Shown here: positions 42,684-51,339 of the stretch, piece after piece
Layout of the letters: each line of letters opens with the position of its first letter
Numbering within the stretch: position 1 is the stretch's first letter
Assembly: GCF_900157375.1 (NCBI RefSeq)
Contig: NZ_LT721901.1
Coordinates: forward strand, 5,650,970 to 5,714,969
Reading direction: 5' to 3'
DNA: 64,000 nucleotides
Origin: Mycobacterium rhizamassiliense
GTDB taxonomy: Bacteria > Actinomycetota > Actinomycetes > Mycobacteriales > Mycobacteriaceae
Program-made: the position numbers and the translations under genes
Notes under the pieces: generated by a model
The model's database searches: none
Told to the model about the DNA's origin: nothing
Seen by the model: the letters and a program-made list of their open reading frames with translations, nothing else

Positions 42684-43414
42684 CGGCTGCCGGCGTACGA
42701 CCGGGCGGCGTCCACCACCGCCTGGAACAGGCGCAGGTCGTCCAGGGTCTTCTCCGGATGCCACTGCACCGCGAGGACGAAGTTCTCGCCGGGCAGCTCC
42801 AGCGCCTCGACCACCTCGTCCGCGTCCCAGGCGCTGACCACTAACAACTCGCCGACCTTGTCGATGGCCTGATGGTGATAGCAGGAGGCGTCGGCCGACT
42901 CGCCGAGCAGCCCGGCCAACCGGGTGCCCGGCACGGTGCGCACCGACAGCCGGTTGAAGATCCCGTTGCCGGCCCGGTGCCCGTTGTGCCCGAGGACGTC
43001 GGGCAGGTGCTGGTGCAGCGTGCCGCCGAACGCGACGTTGAGCACCTGCGCGCCCCGGCAGATGCCCAGCACCGGCAGGCCCCGGTCCAGCGCGCCGCGC
43101 AGCAGCGCGAACTCCCACGCGTCGCGGTCGGTGCGCGGCTCGTCGGTGGTCGAATGCCGTTGCTGCCCATAGGCATCGGGGTCCAGGTCGTAGCCGCCGG
43201 TGATCACCAGCGCGTCCAGGCTGTCCAGCGCCGAGCCGACGACGTCGGCGTCCGCCGGCTGCGGCGGCAGCAGCACCGCGATGCCGCCGGCGGCGATGAT
43301 GCCCTGGAAGTAATCCGCGGGCAGGTAACCGGCGGAGACGTCCCAGATCCCGGTCCGCACCTGTTCCAGGTAACTGGTCAGGCCCACCACCGGCCTAGAG
43401 GCGCTCAAACCCAC
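42680..43414 (-). CDS. Class I glutamine amidotransferase, gamma-glutamyl-GABA hydrolase-like (Rv2859c counterpart)
   Basis: A 244-residue peptidase C26/PuuD family protein. The nucleophile is the Cys of LGICRGAQVLNVAFGG; AVQWHPEKTL holds the catalytic His and Glu. ITGGYDLDPDAYG is a further family mark. In enterobacteria PuuD releases GABA from gamma-glutamyl-GABA, with PuuC (an ALDH) and PuuA (a glutamine-synthetase-like ligase) encoded nearby; here aldC and glnA4 occupy those positions. GTG start inside the end of glnA4. Confidence 0.85.
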   Translation of the reverse strand: MGLSASRPVVGLTSYLEQVRTGIWDVSAGYLPADYFQGIIAAGGIAVLLPPQPADADVVGSALDSLDALVITGGYDLDPDAYGQQRHSTTDEPRTDRDAWEFALLRGALDRGLPVLGICRGAQVLNVAFGGTLHQHLPDVLGHNGHRAGNGIFNRLSVRTVPGTRLAGLLGESADASCYHHQAIDKVGELLVVSAWDADEVVEALELPGENFVLAVQWHPEKTLDDLRLFQAVVDAARSYAGSR

Positions 43415-44804
43415 GCTTCCTCTCCCAATCGGTGACCGCCGCGTTGAACGCCGCCAACTCCACGCGCGCGTTGTTCAGGTAGTGCGCGACCACATCGTCG
43501 CCGAATACTTCGGCCGCGAGCTCCGAGTTCTCGAACAGCGCCGCCGCCTCGGCCAGCGTGGCGGGCAGCCGCTGCACGCCGGCGGCTTCGTAGGCGTTGC
43601 CGGGGTATGGCTCGGGCAGCTGAAGGCCCTTGTCGATACCGTACAGGCCGCCCGCGATCAGCGCCGCGACCGCGAGGTAGGGGTTGACATCGCCGCCGGC
43701 GACCCGGCATTCGACCCGCATGCCGTCCCCGTGGCCGACGACGCGCAGCGCACAGGTGCGGTTGTCCAGCCCCCAGCACAGCGCGGTGGGCGCGAAGCTC
43801 CCGTCGGCAAAACGCTTGTAGGAGTTGATGTTCGGCGCGAAGAACAGGGTGAGCTCGCGCAGCGTGGCCAGCAGGCCCGCGACGAACTGGCGGAACGTCG
43901 GCGACATGCCGTGCGGGCCCGCGGCGTCGGCGAACACCGGACCGTCGGTGGCGCGCAGCGAAAGGTGGATGTGGCAGCTATTGCCTTCGCGCTCATCGTA
44001 TTTCGCCATGAAGGTCAGGCTCTTGCCGTGCTGGTCGGCGATCTCCTTGGCGCCGTTCTTGTAGACGGCGTGGTTGTCGCAGGTGGTGAGCGCGTCGGCG
44101 TAGCGGAACCCGATCTCCTGCTGGCCGTTGTTGCACTCGCCCTTGACGGCCTCGAACCGCAGCCCGGCGCCCTCCATGCCCAGCCGGATGTCGCGCAGCA
44201 GCGGGTCCATTCGCGTCGACGCCAGAATCGCGTAGTCGATGTTGTAATCGCTGGCCGGGGTCAGCCCGCGGTAGCCGTCGGCCCATGCCTGGCGATAGGG
44301 CTCGTCGAACACGATGAACTCCAGCTCGGTGGCGGCGTCGGCTTCCAGCCCGCGCTCGGCCAGCCGGTCGAGCTGGCGGCGCAGCACCGCGCGCGGCGCG
44401 ACGCCGACCGCGCTGCCGTCGGCCCAGCCCACGTCGGCGATCACCAGCGCGGTGGCCGGCAGCCAGGGAATCAGCCGCAGCGTGCCGAGGTCCGGGGTCA
44501 TGACCATGTCGCCGTAGCCGGTCTCCCAGCTCGACATCGCGTAGCCGGACACGGTGTTCATTTCGACGTCGACGGCCAGCAGGTAGGCGCAGCACTCGGC
44601 GCCATGGGCGACGACCTCGTCGACGAACAGCCGCGCGGAGATCCGCTTGCCGACCAGCCGGCCCTGCATGTCGGTGAACGCCACGATGACGGTGTCCACC
44701 TCGCCGATGCCGACGAGCTGTTCGAGCGCGCTCAGCGACAGCGGTGCCGGGCCCGCAGAACCGGAATCGTCCGCAGCGCCGTGGTGGTTCTCCTGGTGGC
44801 CCAT
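43395..44804 (-). CDS. glnA4: Glutamine synthetase-like ligase GlnA4
   Basis: A 469-residue protein with the glutamine synthetase catalytic barrel: KGECNNGQQEIGF, GNSCHIHLSL, INSYKRFADGSFAPTALCWG and RVECRVAGGDVNPYL. It belongs to the GlnA-like group (GlnA4) that in Actinobacteria ligates glutamate to amines such as polyamines or ethanolamine and not to ammonia; GlnA4 is dispensable for glutamine synthesis in M. tuberculosis. The gene neighbours (a gamma-glutamyl hydrolase and an ALDH) fit amine degradation. Confidence 0.93.
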   Translation of the reverse strand: MGHQENHHGAADDSGSAGPAPLSLSALEQLVGIGEVDTVIVAFTDMQGRLVGKRISARLFVDEVVAHGAECCAYLLAVDVEMNTVSGYAMSSWETGYGDMVMTPDLGTLRLIPWLPATALVIADVGWADGSAVGVAPRAVLRRQLDRLAERGLEADAATELEFIVFDEPYRQAWADGYRGLTPASDYNIDYAILASTRMDPLLRDIRLGMEGAGLRFEAVKGECNNGQQEIGFRYADALTTCDNHAVYKNGAKEIADQHGKSLTFMAKYDEREGNSCHIHLSLRATDGPVFADAAGPHGMSPTFRQFVAGLLATLRELTLFFAPNINSYKRFADGSFAPTALCWGLDNRTCALRVVGHGDGMRVECRVAGGDVNPYLAVAALIAGGLYGIDKGLQLPEPYPGNAYEAAGVQRLPATLAEAAALFENSELAAEVFGDDVVAHYLNNARVELAAFNAAVTDWERKRGFERL

Positions 44805-44827
44805 GACCCGCTAGTCAACCAGGCGTT

Positions 44828-45391
44828 TTACCAGGTGCTGGTGCGCAACACGATCTCGGCCGCCAACTGGGCGGTCGACTCTTGCGCATTGCGCCGGGTG
44901 AGCAGATCCACGGTGCGGTATTCGGAGTAGACGTAGCGCTGGCTGTCGTTGGCCACCGTCCGCGCGGCGGGCGAGCTGACCAGCACGGTCGTACCGACCT
45001 CGACCGCCGGGCACTGCTCGTCGCGCACCACGCCGTTGAGGTCGGCCACCCGCGGGTGGCCGCGGTCGACGGCCACCAGGCCGACGAACCGCCCGACCCT
45101 GGTCGCCGCGAGCTGCCACGCGAGTTCGCCGCCGGCGCGGTCGCCGACGACCACCGCCCAGCTGATCCCCAGCGCGTCGAGAATGCCGACCACCGACTTG
45201 GCCGTCAGCCGCGGGTCGAGTCCGATCACCACGGTCCGCAGCGAAGCGGTGTGCAGGCGATCGCAGACCGCGTCGTAGGCGGCCAACGGGCGGTCCTCAT
45301 CGCCCAGGATGACGACGACGACACCCTTCTCCGGACCCGCGAGGTCCACCGGGACGGGAAACCCGTCGAGAGTGGTCATCATCGAAGACAC
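44828..45391 (-). CDS. Uncharacterised protein, alpha/beta-hydrolase-like fold
   Basis: A 187-residue protein with a strand-rich N-terminus (GVVVVILGDEDRPLAAYDAV, LRTVVIGLDPRL) and AVVVGDRAGGELAWQLAATR, which sits where a hydrolase nucleophile elbow would be; the elbow reads GDRAGG, with no Ser or Cys, so an active hydrolase is unlikely. Three Met codons near the start leave the first residue uncertain. Located between cobQ and glnA4. Confidence 0.6.
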   Translation of the reverse strand: MSSMMTTLDGFPVPVDLAGPEKGVVVVILGDEDRPLAAYDAVCDRLHTASLRTVVIGLDPRLTAKSVVGILDALGISWAVVVGDRAGGELAWQLAATRVGRFVGLVAVDRGHPRVADLNGVVRDEQCPAVEVGTTVLVSSPAARTVANDSQRYVYSEYRTVDLLTRRNAQESTAQLAAEIVLRTSTW

Positions 45392-45440
45392 TCACGCACG
45401 CTAGCGCGAAGGGGCCTGGATGCGCGAGGTTTCTCCTCCG

Positions 45441-46946
45441 TTATCCGGACCTCAGCTCGCTGGCCACGTGCGGCCGTCGCGGCGGCGGGCCCTCGAGCAG
45501 GCCCAGCACCGCGTCGGTGTCGAGGTGGGCCCCCAACAGGTCGGCGATCCGGTCCAGCTGGGCGTCGCGCCGACCCGCGACGTCCGTGTCGTCGGCAACG
45601 ACGAAGCCGGCCCGGCCCGCCGCGGCGGCGACTCGGGTAAGCCACGAGCGCCGGAAACCGTCGTTGTCGAGCAGGCCGTGCCAGTGCGTGCCGAAGACCG
45701 CGCCGCGGCTGATGCCCTGCGGTTCGCCGTCGGCGTCGAACCAGCTCGCCTCGCCGGACCGGGTCAGCCGGCCGTGGTGGATCTCGTATCCGGCCAGCGG
45801 CGTTTGCCAGGTGCGCAGCGTCTTGACCTCTCCGAAGGCGATGTCGGCGTCCAGCAGACCCAGCCCGGCGACGTCGCCCGCGCGGGATTCCACGGTGTCG
45901 GTGATCCGTCGGCACAGCATCTGCATGCCGCCGCAGATGCCCAGCACCGGCCTGCCCGCGCCGGCGTGCTCGGCGATGGCGGCGGCAAGGCCGCGCTCGC
46001 GCAGCCAGGACAGGTCCGCGACGGTGGCCTTGCTGCCCGGCAGCACGATCAGGTCGGCGTCGGCCAGGTCGGCGGGGTCGCTGACCCAGCGCGCCAGCAC
46101 GCCCGGCTCGCAGGCCAGCGCCTCGACGTCGGTGGAGTTGGAGATCCGCGGCAGCCGCACCGCGGCCACCCGCAGCCACTCGTCGCCGCGTGGGGGCGCC
46201 GGCGTGCCGACGACGCTGTGCGCGACCACCGACAGCGAGTCCTCGGCGTCCAGCCACAGCTCGTCGGCGTAGGGCACCACGCCGTAGGTGGGGCGGCCCG
46301 TCAGCTCGAGCAGCTGCCGCAGCCCGGGCTCCAGCAGCGCGGGGTCGCCGCGAAACTTGTTGACGACGAAGCCCGCGATCAGCGCCTGGTCGTCGGGCTC
46401 GAGCACCGCGACCGTCCCGAACAGATGCGCCAGCAGGCCGCCGCGGTCGATGTCACCGACCAGGATCACCGGCAGGTTCGCCGCCCGGGCCAGTCCCATG
46501 TTGGCCAGATCGGTTGCCCGCAGGTTGATCTCGGCCGGCGAGCCCGCTCCCTCACAGATCACCGCATCGAATTCGTCACGCAGACAAGATAATTCCTCGA
46601 TGACGATATTGAGCAGACCGTCGCGATGCTGGACATAGGAGGCGGCGGAAACCGAGCCGGCGACCTGCCCGCGGATCACCAGCTGCGACGTCCGGTCGCT
46701 GCCGGGTTTGAGCAGGATCGGGTTGAACCGCACGCTGGGCGCCAGCCCCGCCGCCCTGGCCTGCAGCGCCTGGGCCCGGCCGATTTCGCCGCCCTCGACG
46801 GTGACGACGGAGTTGTTGGACATGTTCTGCGCCTTGAACGGCGCGACCCGGATTCCCTTGCGGGCCAACAGCCTGCACAGCCCGGCCACCACCACCGACT
46901 TGCCCGCGTCGGAGCTGGTCCCCGCGACGAGCAGAGCCCCGCTCAC
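45441..46946 (-). CDS. cobQ: Cobyric acid synthase
   Basis: The 501-residue ATP- and glutamine-dependent enzyme amidates side chains b, d, e and g of adenosylcobyrinic acid diamide. The N-terminal P-loop-like GTSSDAGKSVVVAGL, NMSNNSVVT and GAGSPAEINL are clear; the C-terminal glutaminase domain has LGICGGMQMLCR (Cys nucleophile) and GTHWHGLLDN (His). In M. tuberculosis cobQ1 lies elsewhere (near cobU) as I recall, so its place between mapB and glnA4 is a local difference. Confidence 0.94.
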   Translation of the reverse strand: MSGALLVAGTSSDAGKSVVVAGLCRLLARKGIRVAPFKAQNMSNNSVVTVEGGEIGRAQALQARAAGLAPSVRFNPILLKPGSDRTSQLVIRGQVAGSVSAASYVQHRDGLLNIVIEELSCLRDEFDAVICEGAGSPAEINLRATDLANMGLARAANLPVILVGDIDRGGLLAHLFGTVAVLEPDDQALIAGFVVNKFRGDPALLEPGLRQLLELTGRPTYGVVPYADELWLDAEDSLSVVAHSVVGTPAPPRGDEWLRVAAVRLPRISNSTDVEALACEPGVLARWVSDPADLADADLIVLPGSKATVADLSWLRERGLAAAIAEHAGAGRPVLGICGGMQMLCRRITDTVESRAGDVAGLGLLDADIAFGEVKTLRTWQTPLAGYEIHHGRLTRSGEASWFDADGEPQGISRGAVFGTHWHGLLDNDGFRRSWLTRVAAAAGRAGFVVADDTDVAGRRDAQLDRIADLLGAHLDTDAVLGLLEGPPPRRPHVASELRSG

Positions 46947-46952
46947 GGATTC

Positions 46953-47810
46953 CTATACCTGAGTCAGGATCTCGGCGCCGGTGTCGGTGACCAGCAGGGT
47001 GTGCTCGAACTGCGCGGTCCACTTGCGGTCGCGGGTGACCACCGTCCAGCCGTCGTCCCAGATTTCGTAGTCCAGGGCGCCGAGGTTGATCATCGGTTCG
47101 ATCGTGAACGTCATGCCCGGCTCGATGATGGTGTCGACGGCGGGCTGGTCGTAGTGCAGCACCACCAGCCCGTTGTGGAACGTGGTGCCGATGCCGTGAC
47201 CGGTGAAGTCGCGAACCACGTTGTACCCGAACCGGTTTGCGTACGCCTCGATGACGCGCCCGACGACCGACAGCGCGCGCCCGGGCTTGACGGCCTTGAT
47301 CGCCCGCATCGTCGCCTCGTGGGTGCGCTCGACGAGCAGCCGGTGCTCCTCGGACACGTCGCCGGCCAAAAACGTCGCGTTGGTGTCGCCGTGCACGCCG
47401 TCGATGTAGGCGGTGACGTCGATGTTGACGATGTCACCGTCTTCGACCACCGTCGAGTCCGGGATGCCGTGGCAGATGACCTCGTTGAGCGACGTGCAGC
47501 AGGACTTCGGGAATCCCTTGTAGCCCAGCGTCGATGGGTAGGCGCCGTTGTCGACCATGTACTCGTGGGCGATCCGGTCCAGTTCGTCGGTCGTCACACC
47601 CGGGGCGACGGCCTTGCCCGCCTCTTGCAGGGCGGCGGCCGCGATCCGGCCCGCGACGCGCATCTTCTCGATCACTTCCGGCGTTTGCACCCACGGCTCG
47701 GTGCCTTCCTTGACGGTCGGCTTCCAGGCGTATTCGGGGCGCGGGATGCGGCTGGGCACCGGCAGCGTCGGCGACAACGCTCCCGGCGCAAGCGCGGTGC
47801 GAGCAGGCAT
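46953..47810 (-). CDS. mapB: Methionine aminopeptidase
   Basis: A 285-residue type I methionine aminopeptidase with the N-terminal extension typical of mycobacterial MapB, including a PxxP-like Pro-rich stretch (PSRIPRPEYAWKP). The five metal ligands appear in order: NIDVTAYIDG, HGDTNATF, FTGHGIGTTFH, FTIEPMINLG and QFEHTLLV. It removes the initiator Met from nascent proteins. Confidence 0.96.
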   Translation of the reverse strand: MPARTALAPGALSPTLPVPSRIPRPEYAWKPTVKEGTEPWVQTPEVIEKMRVAGRIAAAALQEAGKAVAPGVTTDELDRIAHEYMVDNGAYPSTLGYKGFPKSCCTSLNEVICHGIPDSTVVEDGDIVNIDVTAYIDGVHGDTNATFLAGDVSEEHRLLVERTHEATMRAIKAVKPGRALSVVGRVIEAYANRFGYNVVRDFTGHGIGTTFHNGLVVLHYDQPAVDTIIEPGMTFTIEPMINLGALDYEIWDDGWTVVTRDRKWTAQFEHTLLVTDTGAEILTQV

Positions 47811-47820
47811 GTTTGCTAGT

Positions 47821-48426
47821 TTAGCCGGGCTGACCTCGGAGCCGACGGCGCAACGAGTGCCCCAACGCCCGGTGGGGGCCGCGGATGACGACCGACCCGA
47901 ACACCATCCGACCGGTCAGCACGACGTGCGGCGTTCCCTCCGCGAGGGCGTCCCTGCGGCGGTCGCTGGCGCTGCCGCCATAGACCTCGACGTCGTCGAT
48001 GGAAGCGCTGGCGCCCTCGGGCAACCGGATGTCCACCGAGCCGAATCGCATGTCGAGTTCGATGACCACGACCGGCCCCGCGAAACGGGCCTTGGTGAGG
48101 TCGAGTTCGATCGAGCCGAGCCGGCGCACCAGCGCCAACCGGGTGGGGACCGTCCATTCGCCGTGGCGCTTCAGCGAGCCCGCCCAGCCGCGCAGTTCGA
48201 CGCGGTCGGCCGCCGACGTGACGATGGCGCCCGGCCCGGGCAGGTCGCTGACCAGCCCGGCCAACTCGTTTTGGGTCCGCGCGTCGGACACCCGCGACGA
48301 ACGCTGCTCGAACTCGTCGATATCGATCAGCCCGAGCGCAACCGCGTTGTGCAGTCGCCGCATCGTGCCGTTGCGGTCGGCGTCGGACACCCGCAAGGCG
48401 AGCATGTCCCCACCGCTGTCGGTCAT
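47821..48426 (-). CDS. DUF1707 domain protein (Rv2862c-like)
   Basis: A 201-residue protein. The N-terminal RVSDADRNGTMRRLHNAVALGLIDIDEFEQR is the DUF1707 domain common in mycobacteria; the rest is a beta-rich, LiaF-like domain (repeated VELDM, IDVELR-type strands near SIELDLTKARF and VVIELDMRFGSVDI). Such proteins may sense the cell envelope, but no function is proven. The ATG at 48426 gives a family-like length; the longer frame is not supported. Confidence 0.78.
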   Translation of the reverse strand: MTDSGGDMLALRVSDADRNGTMRRLHNAVALGLIDIDEFEQRSSRVSDARTQNELAGLVSDLPGPGAIVTSAADRVELRGWAGSLKRHGEWTVPTRLALVRRLGSIELDLTKARFAGPVVVIELDMRFGSVDIRLPEGASASIDDVEVYGGSASDRRRDALAEGTPHVVLTGRMVFGSVVIRGPHRALGHSLRRRLRGQPG

Positions 48427-48461
48427 GCCCGCAAATTTACCGCCCTCGCGGGAACGAGACG

Positions 48462-50300
48462 TTACGCCAGGTAGCCCGGGGGCATCGACTCGAACATCAC
48501 CTTGGTCATCCGCACCGCGTACTCCGAGCTGCCGCCCCCGACGATCAGCGTCGCGAAGGCCAGGTCGCCGCGGTACCCGGCGAACCACGAGTGCGATCCG
48601 CCCGGGAACTCGGCCTCACCGGTCTTCCCGTAGATCTCGCCGCAGCCGTTGATCTCCTTGGCGGTCCCGTTGGTCACCACCAGCCGCATCATCGGCCGCA
48701 GCGCGTCGACCATCTTCGGGCTGATCGGGGTGTTGTCGCCCTCGACCGTCGTCGGCCGGCCGGCGATCAGCTGCGGCACCGGGGTCTTGCCGGCGTCGAC
48801 GGTCGCCGCGACCAGGGCCATGCCGAACGGGCTGGCCAGCACCTTGCCCTGGCCGAAGCCGTCCTCGGTGCGCTCGGCGAGGTCGACCGTCGGCGGCACC
48901 GAGCCGGTCACCGTGGTGATGCCGTCGACCGTGTAGTCGAGCCCGATGCCGTAGCGGGTGGCCGCCTGGGTCAGGCCGCGGGGCGGCATCTTGCTGCTCA
49001 GCTCCGCGAAGGTGGTGTTGCACGAGCTGGCGAACGCACGTGACATCGATACCACGCCGAGGTCGAAGCCGCCGTAGTTGGGAATGGTCCGGTGGCCGAT
49101 GTCGAGGTGGCCCGGGCAGCCCAGCATTGTGTTGGGCGAGGCCATGTCGCGGTCGATGGCCGCGCCGGCGGTGACCATCTTGAACGTCGACCCCGGCGGG
49201 AAGAGGCCGTTGGTGGCGGGCAGGCCGTCGGCGTCGGCGCCGCCGTTCTGCGCGACCGCCAGGATCTCGCCCGACGACGGCTTGATCACCACGATCATCG
49301 CCTTGCCGCCGCGGGTGTCGACGGCGTGCTGCGCGGCGTTCTGCACCGCCCGGTCCAGGGTGATCGACACCGACGGCGCGGGCGACCCCTCGACCTCGTG
49401 CAGGACGGCGACGTCGACGTTGTTCTGGTTGACGCTGACCACCCGCCAGCCGGCCTGGCCGTCGAGCTGGTCGATCACCGCCATTTTGACCTCGCCGATC
49501 ACCGCGGGCGCGAAATGCGGGTCGGTGGCCAGCATGTCGGGCTGCGGCGTGACGACGATGCCGGGCAGCTTGCCGATCAACGGGAACACCTTGTCGTTGT
49601 CGGCGGGCAGCAGCGTGACGCCCAGGTCTATCTGGTTGGGCGTCGAGCTGGCCCGCTCGGCGAGCAGCTGCGGGTCGGTCAGCGTGTCGTTGAACGGCCG
49701 TAGCACGTCGACGATCGAGTGGGTGGTGAAGCTCAGCGACTGCGGCGGTCCGGCCGCGGCGGCGTCCAGCGTGTAGTGATAGCGGTAGCCGGGCGCGAGC
49801 ACGTCGCTGCCGCCGATTTCGTTCACCGACGCGCGCCGCGGCTGGTCGGCCCGCAGCGCGAACGTCTGGTGTTCGCCGAGCCGGGGATGCAGCCCGGTCG
49901 GCGTCCAGCGGACCTCCCAGCGGCCCTCGTAGCGCGCCATCTGCAGCTGGCCGTCGTAGTTCCAGGTCCGGTTCTTGGGCAGGTGCCAGGTGAAGCGGTA
50001 GCTGACCGTGCCGGTGTCCTCGGCGTGCTTCGCGCTGAGCACCTGCGCGTCCAGGTGGGTGGCCTGCAGCCCGGACCACGCGGCGTTGAGCGCCTCGCGG
50101 GCCTCGTTGACGCTGTCGCAGAACTGCGCGGCCGTCGCGGTGTCGCCGACCGACAGGGCGTGGAAGAATTTTTCGGCGACGGGGCCGGGGCCGTCCGGTC
50201 GCGGCGTGCACCCGGACAGCGCGATGACCGCGACCAGCAGCAAGCCCGAAACTGTTGAGACTGCTGATGCCAGCGAGATCTGAGAGGTTGTTGTTGCCAT
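48462..50300 (-). CDS. Penicillin-binding lipoprotein (Rv2864c counterpart)
   Basis: A 612-residue class B PBP exported as a lipoprotein: hydrophobic signal and lipobox VIALSGC near residue 30. An NTF2-like (MecA-N) domain and a dimerisation domain precede the transpeptidase with SxxK in PPGSTFKMV (Ser near 374), SxN in ASSCNTTF and KTG in YGKTGEAE. It cross-links peptidoglycan in the outer face of the membrane. All catalytic motifs are intact. Confidence 0.94.
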   Translation of the reverse strand: MATTTSQISLASAVSTVSGLLLVAVIALSGCTPRPDGPGPVAEKFFHALSVGDTATAAQFCDSVNEAREALNAAWSGLQATHLDAQVLSAKHAEDTGTVSYRFTWHLPKNRTWNYDGQLQMARYEGRWEVRWTPTGLHPRLGEHQTFALRADQPRRASVNEIGGSDVLAPGYRYHYTLDAAAAGPPQSLSFTTHSIVDVLRPFNDTLTDPQLLAERASSTPNQIDLGVTLLPADNDKVFPLIGKLPGIVVTPQPDMLATDPHFAPAVIGEVKMAVIDQLDGQAGWRVVSVNQNNVDVAVLHEVEGSPAPSVSITLDRAVQNAAQHAVDTRGGKAMIVVIKPSSGEILAVAQNGGADADGLPATNGLFPPGSTFKMVTAGAAIDRDMASPNTMLGCPGHLDIGHRTIPNYGGFDLGVVSMSRAFASSCNTTFAELSSKMPPRGLTQAATRYGIGLDYTVDGITTVTGSVPPTVDLAERTEDGFGQGKVLASPFGMALVAATVDAGKTPVPQLIAGRPTTVEGDNTPISPKMVDALRPMMRLVVTNGTAKEINGCGEIYGKTGEAEFPGGSHSWFAGYRGDLAFATLIVGGGSSEYAVRMTKVMFESMPPGYLA

Positions 50301-50429
50301 CGTGACAGATGTTAGAACTGTGACGGTCAGTCCGCCGCAGACACACCGAGACGCAACCGTGATCTAGTTCGATCGCTTATCCCCGGGGCCGAATGTGCGG
50401 CCAGCCGGGCGCTCGTGCGGCCGGACGGC

Positions 50430-51284
50430 CTAGTCGAGCAGCACCGTCGCGAAGGTGCCGACTTCCTCGAAGCCCACCCGCGCGTAGGCGGCGCGGGCCA
50501 CGGTATTGAAGTTGTTCACGTACAGGCTGGCGATGCGGCCGCTGCCGACGATCACCGCGGCCAGCATGGCGGTGCCGCGGGCCCCCAGGCCCAGGCCGCG
50601 CCGTTCGGGATGCACCCAGACGCCCTGGATCTGGCCAACCCCCGGGGACTGCGACCCCACCTCGGCCTTGAATATCACCTGCCCGCGCTCGAAGCGGGCC
50701 CACGCGCGCCCGGATGCGATCAGGCTGGCCACCCGGCGCCGGTAGCCGCGGCCGCCGTCGCCGAGCCGCGGGTCGACGCCGACCTCGCCGATGAACATGT
50801 CGACGGCGGCCACCAGGTAGGCGTCCAGCTCCTCGGGACGCACCTGACGCACCTCCGCGTCCAGCTCACAACTGGGGTGGGTGGCCAGCGCCATCAGCGG
50901 CTGGTCGGCCCGCACGTCGCGCGCCGGGCCCCAGGCCGGCTCCAGCCGCTCCCACATCGGCATCACCAGGTCGGCCCTGCCGACCAGCGACGAACACCGG
51001 CGCGTCGCGCTCATCGCCTCGTCGGCGAACGCGTTCAGGTCGTCCGGCCCGCCCCGCAGCGGGATCAGGTTGGCGCCGGCGAAGCACAGCGACTCCTCCG
51101 CGCCGCGCCGCGTCCACAGCTCGCCGCCGATCGCGTTGGGTTCGATGCCGTGATCGGCGACGCGGGACGCGACCATGCACGACCCGATCGGATCGGCCTT
51201 AAACACCCGCCACACCGCGGCGGCATCGCGCACCACGGACACCCGCCGGTCGCCGACTAGGCGAAAAAGAGGCGGAGCCGACAT
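50430..51284 (-). CDS. GNAT acetyltransferase with N-terminal DUF4081 domain (Rv2867c counterpart)
   Basis: A 284-residue protein. The N-terminal half (about 1-140) is the DUF4081-like domain; the C-terminal GNAT half shows IQGVWVHPERRGLGLGARGTAML, the acetyl-CoA loop, then LYVNNFNTVARAAYARVGF, the typical Asn-x5-Tyr-x4-GF end. The acceptor is unknown. It lies upstream of ispG on the opposite side of a short gap, same strand. Confidence 0.85.
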   Translation of the reverse strand: MSAPPLFRLVGDRRVSVVRDAAAVWRVFKADPIGSCMVASRVADHGIEPNAIGGELWTRRGAEESLCFAGANLIPLRGGPDDLNAFADEAMSATRRCSSLVGRADLVMPMWERLEPAWGPARDVRADQPLMALATHPSCELDAEVRQVRPEELDAYLVAAVDMFIGEVGVDPRLGDGGRGYRRRVASLIASGRAWARFERGQVIFKAEVGSQSPGVGQIQGVWVHPERRGLGLGARGTAMLAAVIVGSGRIASLYVNNFNTVARAAYARVGFEEVGTFATVLLD

Positions 51285-51339
51285 GGGGCGAACTCTCTGT
51301 GGTGTGACTCGAACGCCAGCAGAAACGAACTGGCGATTA

